Made by a program: the position numbers and the translations under genes
In this document: in pieces, positions 45,353 through 53,463 of the stretch
How positions within the stretch are numbered: position 1 is the first letter of the stretch
Layout: each line of letters opens with the position of its first letter
The notes under the pieces: generated by a model
Told to the model about the DNA's origin: nothing
The model's input: the letters and a program-made list of their open reading frames with translations, nothing else
Database searches by the model: none
NCBI GenBank assembly: GCA_963764675.1
Contig: CAVXTQ010000007.1
Coordinates: forward strand, 868,001 to 932,000
Origin: Acidiferrum sp963764675
Lineage (GTDB): Bacteria; Acidobacteriota; Terriglobia; Acidiferrales; UBA7541
Length of the DNA stretch: 64,000 bases
Direction: 5' to 3'

Positions 45353-45499
45353 ATAAGCACCTCCACGGGTGACGTCACTCTGGATCGCGAAGATCACCCA
45401 GCCGCAAACTAACACACCCAGCCACATCCGCACAGAACTCTTGCTGGCCTATCTGCCCGGCCTCCGCGACCAACAGCGCTGTGGTATTGTCTAAGCAGC

Positions 45500-46192
45500 A
45501 TGGTCAAAGAAGGCTACTACTTCGGACTGCCCCCGCTGGTCCTGGGCGGCGCCGCGTTTCTAGTGCACTGGACGATTGCCGCAATCCTGCTGGTTTGCCT
45601 CGCGGCGTTCGTTTTCTACTTCTTTCGCGATCCGAACCGCACCATCCCCTCCGAGCCCGGCGCGGTGGTATCGCCTGCGGACGGCCGCATCGTGGTGCTC
45701 ACCGACGAAGAGAACGCCGGACGGCCGGGCACGCGGATCAGCATTTTTCTGGCTATCTGGAATGTGCATGTCAACCGTTCACCCGAGGCCGGCACCATAA
45801 CGAAGATGGACTACCGCCCAGGCAAATTTCTGGCCGCCATGCGCGCTCGCGCCTCCCTCGAGAATGAGCAAAACGTTATTTCCCTTTCGACAGCATCCGG
45901 CGAAATGGTCTTCAAACAGATTGCCGGCCTGATCGCTCGCCGGGTAGTGTGTTGGAAGAAGCCAGGTGACACCGTCCAGCGCGGAGAGCGCATTGGGCTG
46001 GTTAGATTTGGCTCGCGCGTCGATCTTTGGGTTCCGCGCGATGTGCAGATTCTGGTGGCTTTTGGAGACAACGTGAAGGGTGGCTCAAGCGTTCTGGCGC
46101 GCTGGCCCGTTAAAGCGGACCTTGCTCGTGCCACCGGGCAGAAATCGGCAATCTCCGACGAAGACCTCACTTCGGCCGGGAAACGGGCGTAA
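45500..46192 (+). CDS. psd: Phosphatidylserine decarboxylase (short, type II)
   Basis: The 230-residue membrane-associated proenzyme has FYFFRDPNRTIP, VVSPADGRIV, FLAIWNVHVNRSP and the self-cleavage site GLVRFGSRVDLWVP, where Gly-Ser becomes the alpha-chain pyruvoyl group. It turns phosphatidylserine into phosphatidylethanolamine. Two hydrophobic segments lie at the N-terminus. It is followed by pssA after two bases, giving the two steps of PE synthesis in one operon. Confidence 0.94.
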   Translation: MVKEGYYFGLPPLVLGGAAFLVHWTIAAILLVCLAAFVFYFFRDPNRTIPSEPGAVVSPADGRIVVLTDEENAGRPGTRISIFLAIWNVHVNRSPEAGTITKMDYRPGKFLAAMRARASLENEQNVISLSTASGEMVFKQIAGLIARRVVCWKKPGDTVQRGERIGLVRFGSRVDLWVPRDVQILVAFGDNVKGGSSVLARWPVKADLARATGQKSAISDEDLTSAGKRA

Positions 46193-46194
46193 AC

Positions 46195-47031
46195 ATGTCT
46201 GACTTTGAACAACCCGAGATCGGGACCCGCGCTGCCCGCATTCGGAACAACCCCAAGCTACGGCGTGGTATTTTCGTGATTCCCAGCTTGTTTACGGCGG
46301 GCAATTTGCTCTGCGGCTATTACGCCAGCGTCGCCACCGTCACGGGCACCATTCAACAGACGGACCCCTTCGATCATGCCGCCAAGGCCATTGGCTTGGC
46401 GATCCTGTTTGATTCCCTTGACGGGCGCGTTGCCCGCCTGACTGGCACCAATACTGAGTTCGGCGTGCAGTTCGATTCTCTGGCGGACGTGGTCAGCTTC
46501 GGCATCGCTCCCGCGCTTCTGGCTTATTCGTGGGGCGTGCGGAACCTGCCGGGGCTCGATTCCATCGTCGAGATTCAACAGATCGCCCATTTTGGCTGGT
46601 GGTTCTGCCTCGCTTTTGTGGTTTGTTGCGCCTGGCGTCTGGCTCGCTTCAACGTCCAAGGCATGGCTCCTGGCGGATCGAAATATTTCGTGGGGATGCC
46701 GACTCCGGCGGCCGCTGGGATGATCGCCGCGACGATCCATGCGTTCAAGGCACCCATTCAAGACCGTTGGTGGTCGCTGGGGTGGATCTTCCTGGTTCTG
46801 GTGCTCGCCGCCCTTATGACCAGCACCATCCGCTTCTACAGTTTCAAGGACTTGCCTTGGACGCGAAAACAGCCGTCGCTCGCCATCGTGTTTTTCGCCC
46901 TGTTAGGCGCGGCGATCTGGCGCTGGTCGGAGGAAGTGCTGTTCCTCATCGCCGGAGGCTACACCGCCATCGGCGTAACCTTGCACGTCGTCAGACTGCT
47001 GCGGCACCGCCTGGTTTCGCGGACCGCGTGA
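46195..47031 (+). CDS. pssA: CDP-diacylglycerol-serine O-phosphatidyltransferase
   Basis: The 278-residue integral membrane enzyme carries the CDP-alcohol phosphatidyltransferase motif DSLDGRVARLTGTNTEFGVQ followed by FDSLADVVSFG. It makes phosphatidylserine from CDP-diacylglycerol and serine, the substrate of the adjacent psd. About seven membrane helices are visible, and the N-terminus has the IPSLFTAGNLLCGYYA segment common to PssA. The next gene starts five bases on. Confidence 0.93.
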   Translation: MSDFEQPEIGTRAARIRNNPKLRRGIFVIPSLFTAGNLLCGYYASVATVTGTIQQTDPFDHAAKAIGLAILFDSLDGRVARLTGTNTEFGVQFDSLADVVSFGIAPALLAYSWGVRNLPGLDSIVEIQQIAHFGWWFCLAFVVCCAWRLARFNVQGMAPGGSKYFVGMPTPAAAGMIAATIHAFKAPIQDRWWSLGWIFLVLVLAALMTSTIRFYSFKDLPWTRKQPSLAIVFFALLGAAIWRWSEEVLFLIAGGYTAIGVTLHVVRLLRHRLVSRTA

Positions 47032-47035
47032 TTTC

Positions 47036-48037
47036 ATGCCATCGGAACGCGACTCCCACCGAATCGTAATTGCCGGTGCGTCTTCGCTGCTCGGCATCGA
47101 GCTTAAGTCGCTCCTCGAAGAAAGCCGCTTCGCCGCCGCGGATTTTCGCTTGCTTGACGAAGAGCTGGCCGCCGGCACGCTCACCGAAGCTGGCGGCGAG
47201 GCCGCGGTGATCCAGCCAGTCGAGGAAGGAAGCTTCAACCGCGCACGGTTTGTGTTTTTCACAGGCTCGGCCGATTTCACTCGAGCGAACGTGGCTGCGG
47301 CGCGGCAAGCCGGTGCCAAAATCATCGACCTGTCGGGCGCACTCACCGAACAAGCCGGAACGATCGCATGGTTCCCTGGGATCGACCCGCTGCGTGGAGA
47401 AGAATTCTCGAAGAGCGCCGAGATCTACGCGATTCCGTCGTCGGCAGCCGCAGCGGCCTCGTCCCTTTCGCTCGCGTTGTCATCGTTCGGAGTGCGGCGT
47501 CTCGTAGTCATCTGCTTTCAACCCGTGTCGGAAGCGGGACGTCTCGGAATCGAGGAATTGGAGAGCCAGACTTCGCAGTTACTCTCCTTTCAAGGTGTGG
47601 GAAAGCCGGTGTTTGATACCCAGGTCGCTTTCACTCTGCTCGATCGTTTTGGACCCGCGAGCTCCCATAAGCTCGCCGCAGTTCGCGAACGCGTTCGCGC
47701 CGAGACCCGGGCCTTGCTGGCGGGCAAGGCAGGGTTGCCGGCCGTGCAGCTTGTGCATGCTCCCGTTTTCTACGGCACCACATTTGCTGCCTGTGCGGAC
47801 ATGGCGCCGGAGACGGACCAGCCGAGCATCGCCAAAGCCTGTAAGAACGCCGGGTTCGCCATCACAGAAGAGGACGGTCCGAGCAGTGTGAGCGCGGCAG
47901 GGGAAAGCGTGATTCAATTGTCGGTGCCGGCCGCTGATCCGGCACAGCCCTGGACTTGGTGGTTCTGGGGCGCAGCGGATAATATTCGTTTGCCGGCGGC
48001 GAGTGCGGTAAAGCTCGCGGACAAGCTCGCGTCATGA
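47036..48037 (+). CDS. Aspartate-semialdehyde-dehydrogenase-like protein lacking the catalytic residues
   Basis: The 333-residue protein has a Rossmann N-terminus (RIVIAGASSLLGIELKSLL), the expected FVFFTGSADFTRANV and ARQAGAKIIDLSGAL strands, and VSEAGRLGIEELESQ, all matching Asd/ArgC-type dehydrogenases. Where Asd has the catalytic Cys (NPNCST) this protein reads IPSSAAAAASS. The catalytic His (GHSE) region reads FYGTTFAAC. It is therefore probably not an active ASADH. Its stop overlaps the lptE start (ATGA), which suggests a role tied to envelope biogenesis, but that is inference. Confidence 0.75.
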   Translation: MPSERDSHRIVIAGASSLLGIELKSLLEESRFAAADFRLLDEELAAGTLTEAGGEAAVIQPVEEGSFNRARFVFFTGSADFTRANVAAARQAGAKIIDLSGALTEQAGTIAWFPGIDPLRGEEFSKSAEIYAIPSSAAAAASSLSLALSSFGVRRLVVICFQPVSEAGRLGIEELESQTSQLLSFQGVGKPVFDTQVAFTLLDRFGPASSHKLAAVRERVRAETRALLAGKAGLPAVQLVHAPVFYGTTFAACADMAPETDQPSIAKACKNAGFAITEEDGPSSVSAAGESVIQLSVPAADPAQPWTWWFWGAADNIRLPAASAVKLADKLAS

Positions 48038-48669
48038 GAATCGCAAATCTCAAAAACACCGAGGGTGCCCCGTCCTCGGTTTGTGAGGGTGAGTCTTCGG
48101 TTCTCCTGCGTCTCCGAGCTACTCGCGCCCGTGGCTTCTGGCTCGCGACCGTCCTCGTTCCGACGCTGGCCCTCACCGTAGTGGCCCTTGCACTGGGCGG
48201 ATGCGGGTATCACGTCGCAGGTCACAACGACGCTTTGCCTCAGGGCATTCATGTGATCGCGGTCCCGGCATTGGAGAACACCACCAACAGCTACCGGCTC
48301 GAGCAACGATTTACGTCGGCGACGGTGCACGAGTTTCTGGCGAAGACCCAGTACAAAGTCGTCTCGAACGCCGCGGACGGAGATGCGGTGCTGCATGGGA
48401 AGATCGTGAGCGTGGAAGCGGTGCCGCTGCTGTTCGATACCACCAGCGGCCGGGCCACGACGATGCTGGTTACCGTCAAGTGTGAGGTCACGCTGACGCA
48501 GAGCGTCACCGAAAAGGTGCTCTACCATACCGACAATTTCGTCTTTCGCAGCGAATACGAGATTTCGACCGACGTGACCAGCTTCTTTGAGGAGCAGGAT
48601 CCCGCGCTGGATCGCCTCGCGCGCGATTTTGCAACGCGCCTGGTGGCCGCGGTCACCGAGAATTACTAG
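48034..48669 (+). CDS. lptE: LPS-assembly lipoprotein LptE
   Basis: The protein of 211 residues has a lipoprotein signal whose lipobox is VALALGGC, followed directly by GYHVAGHNDALPQGIHVIAVPALEN, the typical LptE start. The region before the hydrophobic core is about 35 residues longer than usual, so a later start is possible. LptE plugs the LptD barrel that inserts LPS into the outer membrane, evidence for a diderm cell. The order lptE-holA is found in many Gram-negative bacteria. Confidence 0.87.
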   Translation: MRIANLKNTEGAPSSVCEGESSVLLRLRATRARGFWLATVLVPTLALTVVALALGGCGYHVAGHNDALPQGIHVIAVPALENTTNSYRLEQRFTSATVHEFLAKTQYKVVSNAADGDAVLHGKIVSVEAVPLLFDTTSGRATTMLVTVKCEVTLTQSVTEKVLYHTDNFVFRSEYEISTDVTSFFEEQDPALDRLARDFATRLVAAVTENY

Positions 48670-48737
48670 CAGGAACGCCGCGCGGACAGAGGTGTGACAA
48701 CGTCAGGGCACGACTTCCGTTCCTAAGAAAGGAAGCA

Positions 48738-48802
48738 GGCACGATCGTGCCGCAGGCGCTGCCCCTCATCGCTTCCTTTGGAGTGCGGCGGCTCGCCGCC
48801 GC
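48738..48802. repeat. Two palindromes in the lptE-holA gap
   Basis: GGCACGATCGTGCC (48738-48751) is a perfect palindrome. GCGGCGGC (48785-48792) pairs with GCCGCCGC (48795-48802) across two bases. Neither is followed by a T-run. They may be REP-like elements. The rest of 48670-48946 holds no gene. Confidence 0.5.
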
Positions 48803-48946
48803 CTTGACGGTGCCAGCCCCGCCCAACGTTCATGTGCGAGCGCGATCGCCCATGGCCCTGCTTCGGGCAAGCGCCCGCTTACCGTGCGCCGTCTCGTTCA
48901 GCCGTGCCATAATCGCATGCGCTCGATCTCGCAGGAGCGAACCAAA

Positions 48947-50008
48947 ATGCCCCGAGTTTCACCGGAAGCGCTGCTCGCACGGCTGGAAAAAGGAAAGCTC
49001 ATCCCCGCCCTGCTTCTATTGGGTGAGGAGCGCTACCTGCGTGACGCCTGCCGTGCGCAGTTGATCGAGCGATTCATCCCAGAGGCGGCTCGCACTTGGG
49101 CGGTATCGCGCTATTCGGCGGATCGCGGCGAAACTCGGAACGCCCTCGAGCAGGCACAGAGCCTGCCCATGCTTTCTTCCCAGCAAGTCGTCTTCCTGGA
49201 AGATGTCGAGAAGATCGAGAAGCTCGGCGAGAAAAACCGCGACGCAACCGTCGAGTATCTTGAGGCCTATCTCGAAGATCCCGCACCATTCACGGTGCTG
49301 GTGCTCGAGGCCACGGCGCTGGACCAGCGCATGAAGCTCTCCAAGCTGCTGGCCGAGAAAGCATTGGTCGTCGAGGTCGGCCTCGGCGATAACCCGGAAG
49401 CCAGGCAAACTGCCGCGATCGGTTATGCCCGCACCATCGCCAAGGAAAAAAACGTCGACTTCGAGAAAGGCGCCGCGGAAGATCTCGCCGAATTTGTCGC
49501 CGCGGATTTGCTGCGCCTGAAAACGGAAATCGAAAAGCTAGCCACCTATGCGGGCGAGCGACAAATCATCCGCCGCCAAGACGTCAGCGCCCTGGTGATC
49601 TCCGAGAAAACCACCACGGTCTGGGAACTCGCCGACATGCTCGCTTCTCGCCAGCAGAAGACCGCGATCGAGTTTCTCGATCGCCTCCTCCGCGACGGTG
49701 AAGAGCCGCTACCCATGCTCGGCGCCATCACCTGGATGTACCGCAAACTGATCGAAGCCAGTGAACTGAAAGGCGTTACCAACGGATATCAAGCCGCCCG
49801 TGCGCTGGCGATGAATCCCGACCGTGCTGAACTCGCTCTGCGAAACGCCCGCAAGATCTCCAAGCCCCGCCTGCTGGACGGCTTGCAAGCCCTGCAAGAA
49901 GCCGACGACTGCCTTAAAGGAGGCCGGGGCGACGTGCGCGCCATCCTCGAATTCCTGATCACCAGGCTCACGGGCCCCAGCCCTGCCGCCAAGTCCGCCA
50001 CCCGCTGA
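48947..50008 (+). CDS. holA: DNA polymerase III delta subunit
   Basis: This 353-residue clamp-loader subunit has the HolA N-terminus (LLARLEKGKLIPALLLLGEERYL), then FLEDVEKIEKLGEKNRDA, VLEATALDQRMKLSKLL, and a collar domain with WELADMLASRQQKTAIEFL and DDCLKGGRGDVRAILEFLI. It opens the beta clamp for loading. The ATG at 48947 has AGGAG about nine bases upstream and gives the conserved start; the frame upstream is longer but unconserved. Confidence 0.9.
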   Translation: MPRVSPEALLARLEKGKLIPALLLLGEERYLRDACRAQLIERFIPEAARTWAVSRYSADRGETRNALEQAQSLPMLSSQQVVFLEDVEKIEKLGEKNRDATVEYLEAYLEDPAPFTVLVLEATALDQRMKLSKLLAEKALVVEVGLGDNPEARQTAAIGYARTIAKEKNVDFEKGAAEDLAEFVAADLLRLKTEIEKLATYAGERQIIRRQDVSALVISEKTTTVWELADMLASRQQKTAIEFLDRLLRDGEEPLPMLGAITWMYRKLIEASELKGVTNGYQAARALAMNPDRAELALRNARKISKPRLLDGLQALQEADDCLKGGRGDVRAILEFLITRLTGPSPAAKSATR

Positions 50009-50026
50009 GAGTTAGCTCTCTGCCTG

Positions 50027-51118
50027 CTACTCGAACTTTCTTCCATCCCGGGCTTCGCGGGACGCATGCTCGATCATTCCATTGACGTATCGGCGAAATT
50101 TGTCGTTTAGGTCTTTGTCATCGTCAGTGAACTTTACCCGTAGAGGCTCCACGTTGACGGCTTTCTGTATCTCCTCCACCGTAACCATGCCCTTTTGCAC
50201 CGCCTGCGTCACTTGGCTAACCACTGACTCAAGAAGTTCCGTTTCCAAATTCAGAAAATCCTTGTCGTGCCACGCGGGACCGTGACCGGGAATGATCACA
50301 TCCGCATCGAACTGGCCCAGCTTCCTGAGGTTTCTGGCTTCCTCGCCTACGGTCATGCTGAAGTACGGCACCGGATAAGACAGCATGTCCCCCGTCACCA
50401 GGATCTTTTCCTTCGGAAGATACAGAACGGTGGTGCCGTGCGCGTCGCCTACCATGCTCAGAAAACGAAACTCGCGCCCGCCGTGGTGTAGCGTGAGCTT
50501 GTCACTGTAGGTGAGGGTTGGGTACGTGCGCTTCACCTGCATGGCTTCGTCGGTGAACTCGCGCTCCAGGCGCACGTCGTCCTCGTCTAGGCGGCGCTGT
50601 TCGGCGCTCGGCACCGTTCCGTCGGAGTCCTTGCCGGTGCTCAGCTCTTTGTCGAGATCGGCCTGGTCTTTGCGGAGTTTTTCGGTAAAGGCCGCCGGCC
50701 ACGCATTGGCGATATTCAGCATGAACTGCCGCGCTTCCTCCGTGGCGATGATCTCTAGATTGGGGAACGCCTCGGCGTAGACTTCGTTACCCGACCAGTG
50801 ATCCGGATGGTGGTGGGAGTTCACTACGTAACGCACCGGCTTGTCGGTGATCTTACGGATCTCGGCAAGCACAGTGCGGGCGGTAGATGGGCGAGCAAAG
50901 GTATCGAATACCAGGACATCATTTTCGTTCACGATGACGACGGAGTTGCCGTTGGGCACGTATCCGTCCGGCGCGGTAATGAACTGGTAGATGCCGTCGG
51001 CAATCTGAACCCTCTGAACCGCAACGCCCGGGACAGGACCGCCTAAGACAACGCCGGCCGACCCCAACCATACCCCGAGCAACCCTAGGATGACCCGAAC
51101 CACAATCGCGACTTTCAT
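50027..51118 (-). CDS. Secreted MBL-fold metallo-hydrolase
   Basis: This 363-residue protein has a signal peptide (VRVILGLLGVWLGSAGVVLGG) and a metallo-beta-lactamase fold with the zinc motif NSHHHPDHWSGN, a second ligand in MVGDAHGTTVLYLP and the final His in IIPGHGPAWHDKD. The long C-terminal tail is helical. It resembles quinoprotein-relay/SoxH-like periplasmic hydrolases, but the substrate cannot be assigned. It follows rpsT on the same strand with a terminator between. Confidence 0.82.
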   Translation of the reverse strand: MKVAIVVRVILGLLGVWLGSAGVVLGGPVPGVAVQRVQIADGIYQFITAPDGYVPNGNSVVIVNENDVLVFDTFARPSTARTVLAEIRKITDKPVRYVVNSHHHPDHWSGNEVYAEAFPNLEIIATEEARQFMLNIANAWPAAFTEKLRKDQADLDKELSTGKDSDGTVPSAEQRRLDEDDVRLEREFTDEAMQVKRTYPTLTYSDKLTLHHGGREFRFLSMVGDAHGTTVLYLPKEKILVTGDMLSYPVPYFSMTVGEEARNLRKLGQFDADVIIPGHGPAWHDKDFLNLETELLESVVSQVTQAVQKGMVTVEEIQKAVNVEPLRVKFTDDDKDLNDKFRRYVNGMIEHASREARDGRKFE

Positions 51119-51311
51119 TTCGTCCTCCAGAAAGCAGTCCTCAGAACAAACGTCCGAGGCCCACGCGCCGCCCAGAAATAGACTCCTAAACGGAGAGAAC
51201 GGTAGTCCTCATTCCCTGGATGTCGGTTGGAAGCGCAATCTTGCAGAAACAGAGGGAGGAAAACGCCAGGGCCTGCGACGACAGGGGATTCGTGAAGGAG
51301 CACGCGACCCG

Positions 51312-51343
51312 AAAAAAAGGGACAGGCACGAAGTGCCTGTCCC
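51312..51343 (-). terminator. Intrinsic terminator of rpsT
   Basis: GGGACAGGCAC (51319-51329) pairs with GTGCCTGTCCC (51333-51343) around GAA. On the minus strand the stem is followed by seven T residues (51318-51312). It lies about 25 bases past the rpsT stop. Confidence 0.85.
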
Positions 51344-51368
51344 CGAAAGCAACGAAAGAAGCCTTTTT

Positions 51369-51671
51369 CTACGCTTTGGCGGTTTTGACGCCGTTAAAAG
51401 CCAACGTAAGCCTGGACTTATACCGGTTGCCGGTGTTCTCGTGCAGCACGCCCTTGGTGATCGCGCGATCGATCGCCGACATGGTCGGCTGCAGCAGGTT
51501 GCCCGCCGCGGTGGCGTCGCCCGCGGTAATCGCGGTGCGCAGCTTCCTCATCATGGTGCGGACCCGGGTGCGGTTGGCGCGGTTCACCTCGGCACGCTGA
51601 CGAGATTGCTCCGCACGCTTTAAAACCGACTTCTTCCGCTTCTTAACTTTTGTAGCCTGTCCCTGGGCCAT
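51369..51671 (-). CDS. rpsT: Ribosomal protein S20
   Basis: The 100-residue basic protein has the S20 signature: KKRKKSVLKRAEQSRQRAEV at the N-terminus, MMRKLRTAITAGDATAA and MSAIDRAITKGVLHENTGNR at the C-terminus. It binds 16S rRNA in the 30S subunit. The ATG at 51671 follows AAAAGGAGCA with good spacing. A strong hairpin terminator follows the gene. Confidence 0.95.
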   Translation of the reverse strand: MAQGQATKVKKRKKSVLKRAEQSRQRAEVNRANRTRVRTMMRKLRTAITAGDATAAGNLLQPTMSAIDRAITKGVLHENTGNRYKSRLTLAFNGVKTAKA

Positions 51672-51739
51672 CTATTGCTCCTTTTGCATGTCGCTCAAAC
51701 TTCTAACGTTAAACGACGCGTAAGGCTTTGTCAAACGAG

Positions 51740-51768
51740 CCGAAAGACGGGTAGTGGGCTACTTTGAA
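51740..51768 (+). repeat. Left copy of a 29-bp sequence shared with 59184-59211
   Basis: CCGAAAGACGGGTAGTGGGC followed by TACTTTGAA resembles CCGGAAGACGGGTGGTGTCC followed by TAATTTGA at the other end of the accessory stretch. It supplies the stop of the small minus-strand gene. Confidence 0.6.
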
Positions 51769-51911
51769 TCTGGCTTCAGCAAAACGATCAACACTACAAA
51801 TGCCACAGAACAGATAATTCCGAGCCACCACGGGCTGAAGGGAATCGGGAATAAAAGCACTACCACCCACCACCAAGGCCAATCTGCCTTCGCCCTATCT
51901 GTAGGCTCCAT
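51759..51911 (-). CDS. Small hydrophobic membrane protein, 50 residues
   Basis: The ATG at 51911-51909 opens a 50-residue frame ending in TAG at 51761-51759. It begins MEPTDRAKADWPWWWVVVLL, then has a Pro/Trp turn (IPFSPWW) and a second helix (GIICSVAFVVLIVLL), and ends KPDSK. Two helical membrane segments with basic ends, and AGGT upstream of the start, favour a real gene. I do not recognise the family. It lies upstream of rpsT on the same strand and abuts the repeat array. Confidence 0.45.
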   Translation of the reverse strand: MEPTDRAKADWPWWWVVVLLFPIPFSPWWLGIICSVAFVVLIVLLKPDSK

Positions 51912-51960
51912 TCTCAATACCTAGGCAGCTAGTTTCGCCGCTTCTTCGGCTTCCCACAAG

Positions 51961-52016
51961 CCCACTAGATCGCTGGGTAGTGGGTCAGTTCCTGATTACA
52001 ACTAACCAGGAGTTAA
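51961..52016 (+). repeat. Array repeat G (compact form)
   Basis: AGTTCCTGATTA (51988-51999) pairs imperfectly with TAACCAGGAGTT (52003-52014), nine of twelve bases. To its left CCCACTA and TAGTGGG (51961-51984) form another stem. GTAGTGGGTCAGTT (51977-51990) is the exact reverse complement of 59171-59184. Confidence 0.6.
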
Positions 52017-52056
52017 GAATTTTCCCCCGCAAATTACGATAAAACTGGTCCGGTTT

Positions 52057-52512
52057 CTAGATTATGCAGTCAATCGCTTTGCTCTGCCGGATTACGCCGC
52101 TTTCATCAGTGAGGGCTGCATACCAACACGTCTTGTCCGTTAGGTCTTGCAGCATTACATCGTAACCTTTGCCATCCGCGTGCACATTCAATCGTAGACT
52201 CCATCCGGGCAAGATTTCGGGCATGTCACCGAAGTGCCCAGTGCGGTCCTCCGAAGAAAATCGGACGAACCAACCATCGAAGTATTTCGGCTGATGTTCT
52301 AGCAAAGTCGGCCACGATGAGTAGGCGCCATACTTGGAAAGCTCACCTACTTCGGCTGTGTTAATCGTTCTCAGGAGGCCGACTGCAATACTGTGGCGTT
52401 CTTGGTCAGACTTTGTAGGGCCTGTGGAGGTATCCTGCGCGAATTGCGGCGTCTGAACTCCAAGGAGAAACACGAGCAAGACTGCGCTCAAAATGAGCAG
52501 ACGTTTATTCAT
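52057..52512 (-). CDS. Secreted protein resembling the globular half of PilA
   Basis: This 151-residue protein has a Sec signal peptide (LLILSAVLLVFLLGVQTPQFAQ) instead of a prepilin leader. The mature part shows RTINTAEVGELSKYGAYSSW, GWSLRLNVHADGKGYDVML and WYAALTDESGVIRQSKAI. By eye these align with RTVNTGEVNYAAS, GYTFAYATVAG and FYSDQTGVIRY of the PilA at 16.7 kb. It would be a soluble pilin-like domain that cannot enter a pilus through the usual helix. AGGAAGGA precedes the ATG. It lies between array repeats G and A. The function is unknown. Confidence 0.65.
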   Translation of the reverse strand: MNKRLLILSAVLLVFLLGVQTPQFAQDTSTGPTKSDQERHSIAVGLLRTINTAEVGELSKYGAYSSWPTLLEHQPKYFDGWFVRFSSEDRTGHFGDMPEILPGWSLRLNVHADGKGYDVMLQDLTDKTCWYAALTDESGVIRQSKAIDCII

Positions 52513-52572
52513 GGCTGACTATCCTTCCTGGTCACCAGACCGCTCCCAGTCTTAGCATAGTGATTCGCACTC

Positions 52573-52640
52573 TCCAACTCCTGATTAACGCGGTAATCGG
52601 AAAAGTAGCTCCCCACACCTGGGGGTTACAGTTCGTCATG
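52573..52640 (+). repeat. Array repeat A
   Basis: AACTCCTGATTAACGCGG (52576-52593) followed by TAATCGG is the best match to the consensus core. The right arm near 52615-52640 is degenerate (GGGGGTTACAG, CAGGACC). It lies between the 5' end of the pilin-like gene and the 3' end of the reductase gene. Confidence 0.65.
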
Positions 52641-52644
52641 CAGC

Positions 52645-53349
52645 TCAGGACCGTGCTAACACAAGGTGAGTGGTCTTGGCGGAAGAAACGCGCTCGACAC
52701 AACGATAGCCGAGCGATGGCAGATCCAGGCCGGAGAACAAAGATTCTCCGGAGCCGAGCAGGACTGGCGACTGGGCGAGGTGCAATTCGTCAACCAAGCC
52801 AGCCCGCAGGTAGGCTCGAACCGTGGCGGCTCCGCCGCCGAGCCGTACGTCCTTGCCATTGGCTGCGGCCTTCGCGCGTCGCCATGCGGCTTCGATTCCA
52901 TCGGTGACGAAATGGAACGTGGTGCCGCCTTCCATAGTGAGCGGCGCTCGGGCGTGATGCGTGAGCACAAACACATCGCAATGAAAGGGGGGATTGCCGC
53001 CCCACCAGCCCTTCCACTCCTCATCCGCCCATGCGCCGCGGACGGGGCCGAACATGTTGCGTCCGATGATCCAAGCGCCGACATTCTCAAACCCGCGAGC
53101 GGCGAAGTCGTTGTCAATTCCCGCTCCACCATTCTCCTGGCCGAACAGCTGCTCTGGAACATTGGCGAGTCCCACTGTGTCGCGGGACTCCGGATTGTGC
53201 ATTCTCTGGAATGTGCGCGTGGGGAAGAACCATTCCATCAGTCCCGTGCCGCCGACTCCGAGGGGATGATCGAGGCTCTGGTTCGGGCCGGCGCTGTAGC
53301 CATCCAGCGAAATACCGAAGCTGAGGACTCTTAGTTTTTGGGCGGCCAT
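52645..53349 (-). CDS. DHFR / RibD C-terminal-domain family reductase
   Basis: The protein of 234 residues has the dihydrofolate-reductase fold of the RibD-C family: LRVLSFGISLDGYSAGPN, FENVGAWIIGRNMFGP, VFVLTHHARAPL, KDVRLGGGAATVRAYLRAGL and VDELHLAQSPVLLGSGESLF. Such proteins reduce pterin- or flavin-precursor-like substrates, and stand-alone members often have no known role. AGGGAGG lies upstream of the ATG. It is flanked by array repeats A (3' side) and B (5' side). Confidence 0.85.
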   Translation of the reverse strand: MAAQKLRVLSFGISLDGYSAGPNQSLDHPLGVGGTGLMEWFFPTRTFQRMHNPESRDTVGLANVPEQLFGQENGGAGIDNDFAARGFENVGAWIIGRNMFGPVRGAWADEEWKGWWGGNPPFHCDVFVLTHHARAPLTMEGGTTFHFVTDGIEAAWRRAKAAANGKDVRLGGGAATVRAYLRAGLVDELHLAQSPVLLGSGESLFSGLDLPSLGYRCVERVSSAKTTHLVLARS

Positions 53350-53404
53350 GCCGCCTCCCTACGGACAGGCATTTTACGTTGACCCTTTTTCCGTTGTCTC
53401 TGTC

Positions 53405-53463
53405 AGGTCCTGGTAAACGCGGTTACCGCCAAAGTTCGTACTGGAACGAACCTTCTACTTCTC
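53405..53463 (+). repeat. Array repeat B
   Basis: TCCTGGTAAACGCGGTTACC (53408-53427) matches the core with a few changes. The right arm CTACTTCTCGGG (53455-53466) carries the stop codon (TAG on the minus strand) of the VOC gene and resembles CTACTTGTCCGG of repeat D. Confidence 0.6.
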
